64,000 nucleotides of DNA from Pyropia haitanensis (Eukaryota > Rhodophyta > Bangiophyceae > Bangiales > Bangiaceae), in assembly GCA_008729055.1 (NCBI GenBank), contig SDUX01000005.1, positions 3,619,062-3,683,061 of the forward strand. The letters run 5' to 3'. Shown one piece after another: positions 22,318 through 33,432 of the stretch. The translations under genes and the position numbers were made by a program. The notes under the pieces are model-generated. The model saw only the letters and a program-made list of their open reading frames with translations, searched no databases and was not told the origin of the DNA. The first letter of the stretch is position 1; the number at the start of each line of letters is the position of its first letter.

Positions 22318-25011
22318 AACGCCGGATACTGGCAGATTCCTGTGGCAGAGGAGGATCGGTATAAGACAACATTTACCTGCCATACGGGTCTGTTCCGGTA
22401 CCAGCGTCTCCCCTTTGGTCTGACCAATGCGCCGGCAACCTTCCAGAGGGCCATAGACATCATTTTGTCGGGATTACGCTGGCGAACCTGTCTGGTCCAC
22501 CTGGACGACATTATTGTGTTTTCCGCCATTATGGACGACCATATCCGGCATCTCCGAGATATTTTTTCTCTACTATCCAAGGCTGGTGTGACTCTCAAGC
22601 CGGAGAAGTGTCACCTGTTTGAGACCAAGGTGGACTACCTAGGCCATGTTCTGAGCCCAGGCGAGCTCCGGGTGAACGAAAAGAACATCCGGGCGTAACG
22701 GGACGCCAGTCAGCCCAAGATCGAGACGGCACTCAAGAGCTTCCTAGGCATGTGCAACGTGTACCGGCGCTTTGTCCGGAACTGCGCCCCTATTGCGCGA
22801 CCCCTGACCAAGCTGACCAGAAAGAAGCTACCGGCCCAGCTACCGGTTTCTGACGTAAAAAAAGCAGGCGCCTTTGAAGAGTTGAAGCGGCGCCTGACAA
22901 CTACACCGGTGCTGGCGCTGCCAAAGCGCGACGGCCAGTTTGTTCTGGAGACGGAAGCCTGCGGGACTCAAGTTGGGTGTGCCCTACTCCAGCAACAACC
23001 AGACGGACACTTCCTACCAGTCGGATACTTCAGTCGGGTATTGACTCCGGCTGAGAAAAACTACTCAACCACCGAGCGGGAGTGTCTGGCGGTTGTCTGG
23101 GCCTGATTCCTACTGAGACCGTACCTGGAAGGCGAAGAGTTCCTGATCCGGACGGACCACGGCAGCCTGCGGTGGCTCCTGAGCATGGACAGCAGCCAGG
23201 GTCGTTTAGCTCGGTGGCGACTCCGCCTAACTGAGTTCAAGTACAAGGTATGCACCAGAGCTGGGAGGGAGCACCATTGTGCTGACATTATGTCCCGGTT
23301 GGAGACCCAAGGGGCGGACGACTCCGTCAACCCGGAGGAGATACCCTGTTTCATCCTGCCGAACGTGGCACGAGGCTGGCACGCGCCCCTGTACGAGAAG
23401 CCGGACCAGAACCAGCCGATCACTATCCGGCGAATGCTGGTAGCGCAGCTCAAGGACGCCCATTGCCTGGAGCTTCGGCGCCAGATGGATCGGAACCGGA
23501 AGGGACGCTACTCGGAGTCAGCAGATGGCCTCCTAATCAGAGTATCCCCTTTCGATAGAGCCAAGTAGGTGTACGTACCGGAAGAGCTACGCCAAGAGAT
23601 CCTGCGTTTTGAACACCGGTCCTCTCAAGCTGGCCACCCAGGTGTCAACCGAATGTGCTCCGCCATGCGCCGGCACTACGAATAGGAATTGCTGGCGAGT
23701 GACGTGCACAAGTGCGTCGAGGCGTGTGTATCCTGTGCTCGTAACCGGTTAAGCCAGCGCAAGAGGACTTCCAAGCTGCGGCTTTTCCCGGCGGCTCAGC
23801 CATTTGCCAGCCTAAGCATGGACATCCTAGGTCCCCTACCGGAGACGTCCAGCGGCAACCTGTACCTGTTGATTATTCGTGACCGGTTCACCAAGTTCAC
23901 CCGGGCAATACCACTGGCAACCATCACGGCGGTCGACGTTTCCTCCGCCCTTTGCGAGTGCTGGATAGCCGCCTACGGCCCGCCAGATTCGCTCCTGACG
24001 GACAACGGACCCCAGTTCGCCTCGGTCTTCTTCGAGGGGGTATGTGGACTCATGGGCATCAAGAACCTGTACACCACTACGTATCACCCCCAGACGTACT
24101 GAAAGGTGGAACGGTTCAACAGGACGCTGGTGGTTATGCTCCGGCACTACGTGGAGAAACACCAAGAGGATCGGGATGAGTTGGTAGCCGTCCTGACGCT
24201 GGCGTATAACTCCTGCCCACACCGGACAACTGGTGTGGCTCCGCTAGACTTCGTGACTTCCCGGCGCTTGACCAACTTTTCCTTGGACCGGATCCCTGAT
24301 GGGCTGCTGCTCAGAGCGGGACGAGGACCCCTGGACGCAAAGGACGCCTTCCTGGAGCTACTCAAGAACTTGCTAGCCCAGGTGAAGGCGTCCATCGCGA
24401 AAACCGAGGCCCGGTACCAGCAGGACTACGACCGGCATGTAAAGCCCAAGAACAAGGAGCTAAAGGACGGTGACTGGGTGTTTGTGGACAGCCGTAGCCG
24501 GACCCGGGGGAAGCTGGACGCCAAGACGGAAGGTCCGTATGAGATTCTAGATGCTGATGGATGGACCTTCCTGTTGAACGTGGACGGCTCCCCTTACCGG
24601 GTTAGCAATGACCTGGTTACCCGAGCACCCCCTTCTAGTCGCCGGGACCCGAGCCGGAGGAAGAGGACGGCCATCCTCATCCAGACGGAGAGCGAAGGGC
24701 GTGAGTATGTGTACGTGAAGTTCGTGGATCACGCCTGGGAAAAGGGGAAGCTGCTCCTGAAGGTACGCTGGTTCGGGTTCAACCCAGGGGACGACACCTG
24801 GGAACCATCGGAGAGGCTACCGGTAGCCGATGTGGTGGCCTACACCAAGCGACACGGGATTGAAGGTTCCGCGGTGAGCCGAACCAAGTTGAGCCGGCGT
24901 GGCAAGGAAGGACAGGGTGAAGGAGATGATACTAGTACTGGTGAGGAGGAACAAGAATCATCGGATCGGGAGGACAACGACGGGGCTACCACCAGTGAGG
25001 AGTCGGATTGA
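22318..25011 (+). pseudogene. Element 3 pol (partial RT, RNase H, integrase, chromodomain)
   Basis: A single reading frame with no frameshift but five nonsense codons: UAA 22696, UGA 23104, UAG 23566, UAG 23683 and UGA 24100. The RT active-site motif reads HLDD (22498-22509) instead of YLDD, a change expected to impair the enzyme. RNase H shows TERECLAVVWA just before the second stop. The integrase shows the zinc-finger pieces, LTDNGPQF and YHPQT. A chromodomain (KVRWFGFNPGDDTWEP, about 24690-24860) is followed by an acidic Ser/Glu tail ending at 25011. Point decay without indels suggests moderate age. Confidence 0.85.
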
Positions 25012-25166
25012 CCGGAACGGAGTTTTATTCTCTCTCACAAGTCACCTACCTGGTAACAGGCTGGTGAGATCAACAACAAGAAGCAAGCCCTCCTACTCCG
25101 TCCTGGTTCTATCTTCCCTCTTGAGGCCTTCCCCTCGCTAACTAGCCCTCCGGTCAGGTCACCACC

Positions 25167-27524
25167 TCACTGGCACTGGCGCTGGGGCGCCGGCTCTTCC
25201 TCATCTGCTTCCCGCTCGGCCGGACGGCGGTCGCCCACCCCGTAGTAGTAACCCCGGGAGCTGGGCACGTAATGGGGCTCGTAGTTCGCGCCTGCCCCAG
25301 AATAGTAGCCGTAGCCTTGACCTGTACCAGACGCGTAGCCACGGCTCCCTTGATCCTGGGCCGACCACTCTTCGCGCTGGGGCCAGCCCCGTTCCTGCGT
25401 CGCCTCCGGGTAAGCAGGCTGAGCCGCCGTCGCCCCCGTCGGAGTCCCGGACGAGCGTCCCCGCTCCACTACGGTACCAGAGCCGGCAGCGGCACCCTCC
25501 TGACCACCGGAACCGGTCGCCGCCGCCCCCCAACGCGCCTCATACTGACGCTGATACTCTGCCCCCTGGTGCCGGAACTCAAGGAAGGTCTCCTCCCCTT
25601 AGTCACCAATCGAGCGCCGGGTAAAGGACTCCAGCAGCTGGTTCAGGTCACCAACACTGGCGGATGGGCCCTTCTCCGCCCATTCAAACACCTGGTCGAC
25701 CACGTCGCTCACGAGTTGGGTATACGTCGCCAGCGCCACAGCCATGTTGGCCCCCCGGATGGACACCTTCCGGCGAAGAAGCTGGAGCTCGACCAAGTCC
25801 TCCGTCCAGCGGCCGCAGACCAACCCGGACTGCTCAAGGTACCAGTCCTCGACCCGGAAACCGGACAACCGCCGGGACGACTCCGGAAGACTCAGGGGGG
25901 CATCTACCACCGGCATCGGACTGTGTTGCGAGGAAGCACCCGCACCGAAGTGAGGAGTATCTCCGGCGCCGGTCACCTGCGCGGGCGCCGAACGAGACAA
26001 GTCGACCCCGGAACGCCCAGGAGTCAACGGAGAAACCACTTCCTTGGCGGCAACCGGAAAAACCGGAACCGGGGGACCCGGCAAGATGACGCGGGGAGTC
26101 GGAGGCGCCTGCAACACTGGCGCCGTCCGGACAATAAGCCCGGGCGCAGCACCTGGCGCCGGCGGAGAAGGGGGTCCAACTCAACCAGCTTGCCCACCCG
26201 GCTCGAAGAGGCGCCCCCATCCGGTCTGAACCACGGGCACCGCGAAAGGAAGAGCAGCCGGCGCAGGAGCAGGCGTTCCCCCCAACTGGGGCTGACCCGG
26301 AAGAGCCGTCTGCAGCTGGATGTCGTACGGCGGCGTCGAGTTGAACCGGATGGACACCCAACCGCCACCATCGCCCCGCTCCGGCTTCTGGGCACGCACG
26401 TCTCGCTGGAAGGACCCATCAAGCGCCGGCTTCAGCAGCCGGAACCGGATCATGTCGTTCAGGAAGGCCTTTCCCTCCTCGAAGCCGGTCGCCAAGAAGC
26501 TGGTAGTCAACTGGTCCCGGAGGAGGAGCAACAGCATCTCGGGGAGGATCCAGAACACCGCCCGGTTACGGCACTGCTGGTTCCAGCACGCAACAGCCAG
26601 GACGGCCTGCTCCGAGCGCATCATACCGTAAGGAATGGAGTCCCACCGGTTCTGCCCCGACGCCTGCAAGAGCGCATCCAGGAAGTACCAGACGAACGGG
26701 ACACCGGCCGGCGCGAATCCCTTGGGCGGCTCAAGAAGGTACGTGTCTGGGGCCACCCGGGGGTAATACCGCACTCGGGCGACCTCGTCTTGTTTCCAGA
26801 ACTCCTGGTGGTCGTGGCTGATGACCATCCCCTTGATGCGGGCCCGGCGCTCGCCCTGCACCCGCTGGCTATGCGCCCGGGAGTAGTTCCGGAGCAGGAA
26901 GGGCGGCTCCAAAGCGACGTAACGGGGCCCCGGAAGGACCAGGTGACCACGTTCCACTTTGAGAAGCCCGTCCCAGACGCCCAGCGCCCGGCGCAGGTAG
27001 CTCATCTCCTCGGGCCAACGCAAGATGGAGGCCGACATCCGGATGTCGGCCTTGCCCAGCTCCAGAGGGATGGCGGCCGGCAACTCCGGAATGCGGGCGT
27101 ACCAGGCGGCCTCCTCATCGGCTAGCGACCCGTCACGAGGCTGGATGACCAGGTCGGCGGCCATCAACCGGCTCTTCTCGAGCGCCGTCAGGCACCCGCG
27201 CTCCGCCTCCTTACGCCAGACGTCACGCCGGGTCTTGTCTGTGTCCTCCAGCAAGGGGTGGCCAACGAGCTCCCGGTACGAGCAGATACCCCCCGGACGA
27301 CCACCCAGCATATCATCAGGGAGGACGTGCTCAACCGGCGCCGGCTGCACCCGTTGACTGCCGGTGGTAGCTTCCTTGTTGCCCGCCTCCGCCCCGACCA
27401 GCGACACCTCCTTGTCGGTCCCGTTGACACCGCCTTGGCCTCCCACGGGTGCCGGGACGGACAACTCCACCGCGTTGACCACCACCGCACCCGGCACCGG
27501 TTCCTCGGCGCTGAAGCTCGACAT
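25167..27524 (-). pseudogene. Antisense ORF of element 3, function unknown
   Basis: Convergent to pol, 155 bp downstream of its stop and inside the element. One frame of about 785 codons starts at the ATG at 27524 (MSSFSAEEPVPG) and is interrupted by only two stops, UGA 26181-26183 and UAA 25599-25601. The N-terminal 400 residues look globular and rich in aromatics (VPFVWYFLDALLQASGQNRW; FWILPEMLLLLLRDQL). A Pro/Ala/Gly-rich linker follows. Next is a helical domain (FRVEDWYLEQSGL, then ELQLLRRKVSIRGANMAVAL) and a Tyr/Gly-rich low-complexity tail (YGYYSGAGANYEPHYVPSS). No known family is recognised. Confidence 0.6.
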
Positions 27525-27666
27525 CTTGGCCCACACCGGACAACTCGGCGGGAACGGGACAGGGGCGTGAAGGGGGAGACGGACCGGCGGACGGGGAAGG
27601 TTCAAGTGACCAGGGAGGGGGCGGGACGAGGCGGCAGCTGGTTGTAGCAACCACCCCGGACGGTTA

Positions 27667-28267
27667 TGTCCTGTGCCGGCGCGGCCCGAGGACGTGCCGG
27701 TGCTGGGAGGGAGCTATGTAGCATCCGGCAACCCCTGCCGGACGGTCCCGGCTGGCCAGAGGCGGACGGGCGCAGGACACACCCGTACGGGAGGGTGGCG
27801 GGCGCGGGCTGCTGGTCGCAGGACGAAACGGGTCCGAGGCGTAGGGCCGGATCCGGTCTCGCGCCCGTCCCGTGATCGAATCATGAGGGAGTGCTTCTTT
27901 GTATTTGTGAAGGATATCTTGGAGAGAAATTATTAGAAATACCTGTAGGGAAGATATTGGGGGAGATCGACGAGGTTAGACTCAGTCTCCCCCCCAATAT
28001 CTCCCGAGGGGTTCGATAGGGGGGCTACCGGGCCAAAGGCCGGTACCCTCTTCTCGTGCTTTTAGATGGGACTGCAGGGCGCCCGTGGCCCGCGTCCACG
28101 GAAAAAACAACTGCGCGTTTGCGACTCTCTTCCCCGTGTGCACGACCGTGCTTCTCTGGCGACCCTGCCGCCAGGCGCGTGAGGCAACAGGTAACGCCTA
28201 GCTCGTGGTTCCCTCTTCCCATTTACCTCCGCCTTTACCCGGAGGGTATTTCTGGTCCCGGTTGACA
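27667..28267 (+). repeat. Candidate 3' LTR of element 3
   Basis: Inferred from position: it lies between the start of the antisense ORF and the resumption of the hAT frame, and has short inverted ends TGTC...GACA (601 bp). It contains a strong hairpin (ATATTGGGGGAGA with TCTCCCCCCCAATAT, about 27951-28005) and a GGCC-AAA-GGCC element near 28030. The 5' partner LTR is missing, so the call cannot be checked inside the window. Confidence 0.45.
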
Positions 28268-28606
28268 TCGATTTTATACCACAATTCTGGTCCTCGAAAG
28301 CCTGCAACAGATACGTCCGCCGCACAGCATCGTCCGTAAGAAAATCAAACAGCTGCTGTACAACAGCATTGGCAGCCGCCGGATCTCCAGGAGACCACTT
28401 AAGATAATAGCCAGCGGCGGCGTTGGACAGGCACGGCGATGAAAAGTGGGCCACAGGAGTTCCCCTACGATCCACGTCGAGAAAAGCCCACGCCATTTTC
28501 ATGTACCGAGGATGAACGCAAAACGCGAGCACAAAAAGTGGCTGCTCATCGTTCATCCATCGACGCTCGAGGTTGTCATAGAAACCGCTGATGCCGGTTC
28601 TTGAAA
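28268..28606 (-). pseudogene. hAT transposase, C-proximal fragment
   Basis: The minus strand encodes NLERRWMNDEQPLFVLAFCVHP followed by YYLKWSPGDPAAANAVVQQL, typical of the hAT region after the catalytic insertion (plF-LA--LHP). It continues the fragment at 29242-30679 across a solo LTR and is itself cut at 28268 by the 3' end of element 3. The C-terminal dimerisation domain is not found in the window. Confidence 0.65.
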
Positions 28607-29241
28607 CAAGTCGGGTGCCCTCGGGGTACCGTAGTCAGGGGGGAGGGTTGACGCACAAACCCGTTACCGCAGTGCCAAGTCAATGGCAAGTAAGCGGGAC
28701 AAAGAAGGATACGTTTAGACCTGCCGAGCAGGGAGAGGCAGGGCGAGAACGCCGTCGCGGGCCCAGAAGTGGCGCCGCGCGCCCGCCACAACCCTCGATC
28801 GGAGAGGTCGACCGGGTAGGGTCGACCTGTCCTGAGAATAGAAGCGAAATCCCTCCAAGACGATAATTGCATGCGAAATTAGTGAGTACCCCCCGAAAGG
28901 GCGTACCACAATCGATAGGTAGATCCTATCGATCGTCACAGGGAGTACTCGATCCAGCTCCCGCGGCCGCCCTCCCACGGCCCGGGAGCTGTCCCTCAGA
29001 TAAAAGGATCGCCCGCCGGCGCACGCCTTCGATCCAATCACAGGCGCCCTAGGGGGGGGGGCTAGCCCCACCAGTGACGCGACCGTTCGGGCCCCGCGCG
29101 CCGCCCGACCCTTTTACTGGGGTCGGGGAGGGGTTGCGACGACGCCCTCGGCGGGTGTGGTCGCCTGTGGGGCTGCTGCGCGTGGCCGTCCACTTAGCCG
29201 TGGACGGCCCCTGCGCGCCCCCCAAGAGTATATATGCCACA
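28607..29241 (-). repeat. Solo LTR of the element 2 family inside the hAT gene
   Basis: Minus-strand copy beginning TGTGGCATATATAC at 29241 and ending CACCCGACTTG near 28607. The last few bases (CCACA) are missing or changed. It carries the same hairpins as the element 2 LTRs. No internal sequence is attached, so it is probably a solo LTR left by recombination. Confidence 0.85.
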
Positions 29242-30679
29242 GTTTTATGCTTCATGGATTCCAGGTGCTGGAAGATACCACCGTACACGAAGAAGGCGTC
29301 CGCCAGAGACGTGTCATCTCGTTCAAGAATGAAGGTCGCGTGTGCAAGCGGCCGCACGATTGCCTCTGCAAGCTCTAGTTGGCGCCAAAATGTCTCCTGA
29401 CGGAGTTGCGCGAGAGCCAGTGGCGCGGCAGACCCCGCCTCTGTAGCAAAGCAGAGAAGCGCGCCACGAACGCGTAGCAAGCTGGCCAGACACATCTGTA
29501 ATGAGCTCCATCTTGTCTCACAAACCGTCAATATCGCCAGCGTAGAGCCGCAGATCCGCTGCAGAGATGCCTTGGCGAGTGGCAGGAGCTTTGCCGATGA
29601 TCGCGTGATGGTGAGCGCTGCTGCCACCGCCGCTTCCACAGTTGGGCGAACAGATGTATCAAGCAGGACATGTTTCATAAACAGGTTCATTTGAGGCGCC
29701 ATGCACCGAAGAAACACGAGAGAGGGGTAGCGCAACGCCAAGATACGTCTGGCCCGACCGCACTGGTCCGCATCATCCGTGCATACGGCCCCGATCGCCA
29801 AGCCGTCAGACTTCAGACGGTCCAGAACGCCGCTTATGGCTGAGGCTGCTGCCAGCCCATCGTCTGAAAATCGATCCTCTTTCGCCTCCAGCACATACCG
29901 AAGGCCCAGGACGCCGACGATGGAGCCCATCACGTGAACGCGATGTTGCCGCTCGTATCCGTCGCACATCAGCGTGCCACAAAGTGCCCCACACAGCTGC
30001 GCCTTTAACTGGCCCTGCATGCGCGTCTGGGAGGATCTTGCAGCTGCTGCCAACAGCGGCCCTGCAAGGCGACGTCTCGTGGGCATCTGGTCGACGGCCG
30101 CGCATCACAGCGTGCGAATGAAATCCAGGAAGGTCGGACGTTCAACGATGGAAAATCGTAGGCGGGCATCGGCTACGAGCACCAAAAGACGCTCGTGAAG
30201 GACACGCTTCTCGTCTTCCGCAAGTCGCGTGCTGAAGTACGTCTTAAGGGTTAAATGCGGCCGACGGCGCTTCCGTCCGGATGTGCTGTCCACCCTCTTT
30301 TCCGCCAGAAAGACCTGTACTCTGGCAAATTGCTTGGCAGTAATGCCGAGCTCATCACACAGAGCAGACATGTCGTCAGCCACGGGCCTCGCCGACGACC
30401 CTGCTCCAGCACGGGCCGTCCAAAGCGCAGAAGAGGCTGGGCCACCTATCCTGGGTGCGCAGCTCCCGCCAGTCTGCTGATAGAACGGACCCTTCCGCAG
30501 GTGGGGTACCATGTTGTCTCTGCGGCCGTGCACCGGCGCGGCGGGCGGTACAACCGGCAGCTTGAAGAGGGCGGCCTCCTCCACATCGCATGCCTCCGCG
30601 TCCCGCAGGTACTGTTGGTGGGCTGCCTCGCAGGCGCGGCAGAAGGCAACTCAATAGTTGGTCGCCTTTCCATCGCCGT
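29242..30679 (-). pseudogene. hAT transposase, main fragment
   Basis: Read on the minus strand from 30679: the second half of a BED zinc finger (FCRACEAAHQQYL); a linker with a basic patch (SGRKRRRPHLTLKTYF); the SFLD-type helix (FSIVERPTFLDFIRTL); then the hAT core, with LMCDGYERQHRVHVMGSI (first catalytic Asp region), VCTDDADQCGRAR, and CETRWSSLQMCLASLL (the conserved RW motif). In-frame UGA codons occur at 30651-30653, where BED fingers have Trp, and at 30105-30107. The 5' side is cut by element 2 and the 3' side by a solo LTR. hAT transposases catalyse cut-and-paste transposition; this copy is dead. Confidence 0.8.
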
Positions 30680-31321
30680 TGTGGCATATATACGCCTGGG
30701 GGGCGCGCAGGGGCCGTCCACGGCTAAGTGGACGGCACACGCCGCAGCCCCACGGGCGGCCACACCCGCCGAGGGCGTCGTGCAACCCCTCTCCCCGACC
30801 CCTGTAAAAGGGTCGGGCGGCGCACCGGGCCCGAACGGTCGCGTCACGGGTGGGGCTAGCCCCCCCCCCTAGGTCGCCTGTGATTGGATCGAAGACGTGC
30901 GCCGGCGGGCGATCCTTCGATCCGAGGGACAGCTCCCGGGCCGGGGGAGGACGGCCGCAGGAGCTGGATCGAGTACTCCCTGTGACGATCGATAGGATCT
31001 ACCTATCGATTGTGGTACGCCCTTTCGGGGAGTACTCACCAATTCCGCATGCAATTATCGTCTTGGAGGGATTTCGCTTCTATATCTTAAGACAGGTCGA
31101 CCCTGCCCGGTCGACCTGTCCGATCGAGGGTTGCGGCGGGCGCGCGCGCGACTTTTCTGGGCTCGCGACGGCGTTCTCGCCCCGCTCCTCCCTGCTCGTC
31201 AGGTCTAAACGTATCCTTCGTTGTCCCGCTTACTTGCCATAGTCTTGGCACTGCGGTTACGGGTTTGTGCGTCAACCCTCCCCCCTGATTACGGTACCCT
31301 GTGGACACCCGACTTGCCACA
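30680..31321 (+). repeat. 5' LTR of element 2
   Basis: A TATATA box lies only 7 nt inside the LTR start. Four inverted repeats follow: 30714-30735 (8-bp stem), 30794-30817 (8-bp stem), 30988-31010 (ATCGATAGG/CCTATCGAT) and 31091-31120 (12-bp stem GACAGGTCGACC). It matches 41067-41706. Confidence 0.95.
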
Positions 31322-31322
31322 T

Positions 31323-31340
31323 TGGTGGAGCAGCAGGGGA
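31323..31340 (+). promoter_or_regulatory. Primer-binding site of element 2
   Basis: TGGTGGAGCAGCAGGGGA, one base after the LTR end. It is identical over 18 nt to the site in element 1. Confidence 0.85.
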
Positions 31341-31530
31341 TACGAAGAAACTCACGGCTCTCGGCCGTGACGTGGACGTGTATCTCCTTATCTTTTACGG
31401 CTAAGACGGGTAGCGGTGTCATCGTGGACTTCGACTTGGGCGGCCGGAGCGCAGGGCGCAAACGGACCCGGGTCAAGGTGGTGGTGAGCGGGGCTCATCA
31501 CGTCAAGGGGTCGCCACGGGCCGTAGCCCC

Positions 31531-33399
31531 GTGGACGACGACGATCGCCGGTCCTCGACAGGGGAGGACCTGATCGGTGAGGGTAACATGGATCCTCATC
31601 TTCCGAAGGACTACGTACCCCCCGATGGGACGCGCCGAAAGGGCGTCTCCACGAGGTCTCCCTCTACCACTCAAGCCCGCCACGACCCCCCTCCGCCTCC
31701 TCGTCGGGCCCCGTCGGCGCACGCCGACGTGGACCCAAAGGACGACCCGCTGACGTTCCCAGCGGCCTCGGCGTCGGCGGCTGGGCCGACGCCTACCGCA
31801 GAGGCGGAAGACGACGGCCGGACTGCCGCCTATGAAGCTGCCCTTGCTCAAGCGGAGCAAGCTTTGAATGACGAGCAGACCACGGTAGCCGAACTGACGC
31901 GACGTCTGCAGCAGCAACAAGATCTGCTGGTTGAGATGCAGAAGTCTGCTCAAGGGAGCAGATCCGCCAGTGGCTCCATGAAGAAGCCCCGACCCACCAA
32001 GAAGGGTCAGCCCAAGGATCGCAAGCAGCCGACACCTGAGCCTGTCAAGTAACAACATGACACGGCGGAGCTACTTGCGGGACTCCAGGCTCTCCTTCAA
32101 GTGTACGGTGACCGCCCCGCTCAGAGTACCTTCGAGCGCGGCCGCCGTACACGCAAGGGCCCTCGTCACACTCGACGTGACGACGCCCGTTCCAAGTCCC
32201 GGTCATCGACGGCGACGGACCGATCTACTTCGTCCGATCGGTCATCGTCGTCATCGTCGACATCGGGGCCCCCGACCCCTCCTTCTCCGCCGTCTTCCCC
32301 GTCGGAATCATCCGACGAGAGCACCACGGACGAGGAGGAAGTTACGCGACGCCGACGCGGGCTCAAGTCCAAGCGATTAACGAAGAACGAACACGAGGTG
32401 TTCGACCGTCGGATGGCCATCCATGCGCCCAACCGTCGTTACCGACGTCTGTTGTGCTACAAGACGTACTTCCTGGAGGATACGCGCCTGGCGTACCCAC
32501 CCCGTCTTGTCAGGAAAGCACATAAGCTGAACAAGTGCTTGGACGGACCGTTCCAAGGTCAGGCGCCCTTCACTGGGAAGGACCCCCTCGCCATCTTCGG
32601 GTTCTTGTCTACGTTCAAGAAAGCTTGTGACGCCGCCGGAGCGTCACACGGACAAGCACTGCCTCTCCTCGGCTTTCGCCTGTCGGGATCGGCCAAGCTG
32701 TCCTTCACCTCCGCCGTGTCCAACAGTGGGACACGGGACGCGCACGCCATCAAGACGTACGGGGACGGAGTGAACTGGCTGTTGCAGAAGTTTGCAACGC
32801 CGGACTAGTTGAACGAGGCCTACACCGAGGTCATTTCTGCTCGTCAAGAACAAGAAGAAGCACCTCGAGCGTTCGGCGAACGACTCGAGCGTATGTGCGA
32901 CCGCCTCGACGGCTTGTTCAACAGCAGCGACCTCGTTGACACGTTCATCAACGGACTTCACGATGCTATTAAGGCTCAGGTTGTCATGTTCCAGATGACC
33001 AAGGGCCGCGTGTCGCTGCCGGAAGCGATCACTACCACGCAGATCTACTGGACGGGTGTCCAGAAGGTCAAGGTGGACCTGCGCCGACACATCCGAAACA
33101 CTACCTCTCCAAGCCGTGTTGGAGTCGTCTCGGAAGCCGCCGTAGCAAAAGTCGCGGTCACCCCGCCGCAACCACCACGTTTCGCGCGAACGGAACGCAA
33201 CGCCACACCGGCATCAAGGTCCCCGTCTCCGCGTCGAACTGCAACTTCGACGGACGAATGCTACAACTGTCACCGGTTCGGGCACTTCTCCAGCGACTGC
33301 CCCGAACCTCGACGGGAACGCCGACGTTCGTCAACGGATCGTGCCGTAACGGCCTTCGTCGACACCGACGACCACCCTGCCCACGCTCAGGGAAACTGA
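31531..33399 (+). CDS. gag: Element 2 gag (coiled coil, capsid, zinc knuckle)
   Basis: One frame from the ATG-containing start at 31531 to the UGA at 33397-33399, broken by UAA at 32050-32052 and UAG at 32806-32808. The N-terminal part is acidic with a coiled coil (EQALNDEQTTVAELTRRLQQ). A basic Ser-rich segment follows, then the capsid-like region (PFQGQAPFTGKDPLAIFGFL; ERLERMCDRLDGLFNS). A CX2CX4HX4C knuckle (CYNCHRFGHFSSDC) occupies 33259-33300. Gag should form the particle and bind RNA. The two stops may be decay. The first (AAG UAA CAA) has a following CAA, as in some readthrough contexts, but the match is weak. Confidence 0.85.
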
Positions 33400-33432
33400 G
33401 CGGTCGGTCGCGTGAGCCCGGCGCGGCCGACC
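33390..33432 (+). promoter_or_regulatory. -1 ribosomal frameshift signal (slippery site plus hairpin)
   Basis: The slippery heptamer G GGA AAC (33390-33396, in gag phase) is followed directly by the gag UGA. After a 5-nt spacer, GGTCGGTCGCG (33402-33412) pairs with CGCGGCCGACC (33422-33432): 11 bp with one G-U and a 9-nt loop. The -1 frame reads straight on into pol. All parts match canonical -1 frameshift signals. Confidence 0.9.

Larger units (their letters stand above)
22318..28267 (+). mobile_element. 5'-truncated Ty3/Gypsy chromovirus with antisense ORF (element 3)
   Basis: Starts mid-RT at the AGYWQIPV motif, so the 5' LTR, gag, protease and N-terminal RT are missing and replaced by the MULE fragment. 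It continues through RNase H, integrase and chromodomain to 25011, then a convergent antisense ORF (27524 to 25167) and a candidate 3' LTR. The right end cuts the hAT transposase frame at 28267/28268, so it inserted into that gene. It differs in family from element 2. Confidence 0.8.

Noticed and set aside
20241..29241. The LTRs at 20241-20684 and 28607-29241 as ends of one element
   Set aside because: They are in opposite orientation and one lacks its first 200 bp, so they cannot be an LTR pair.
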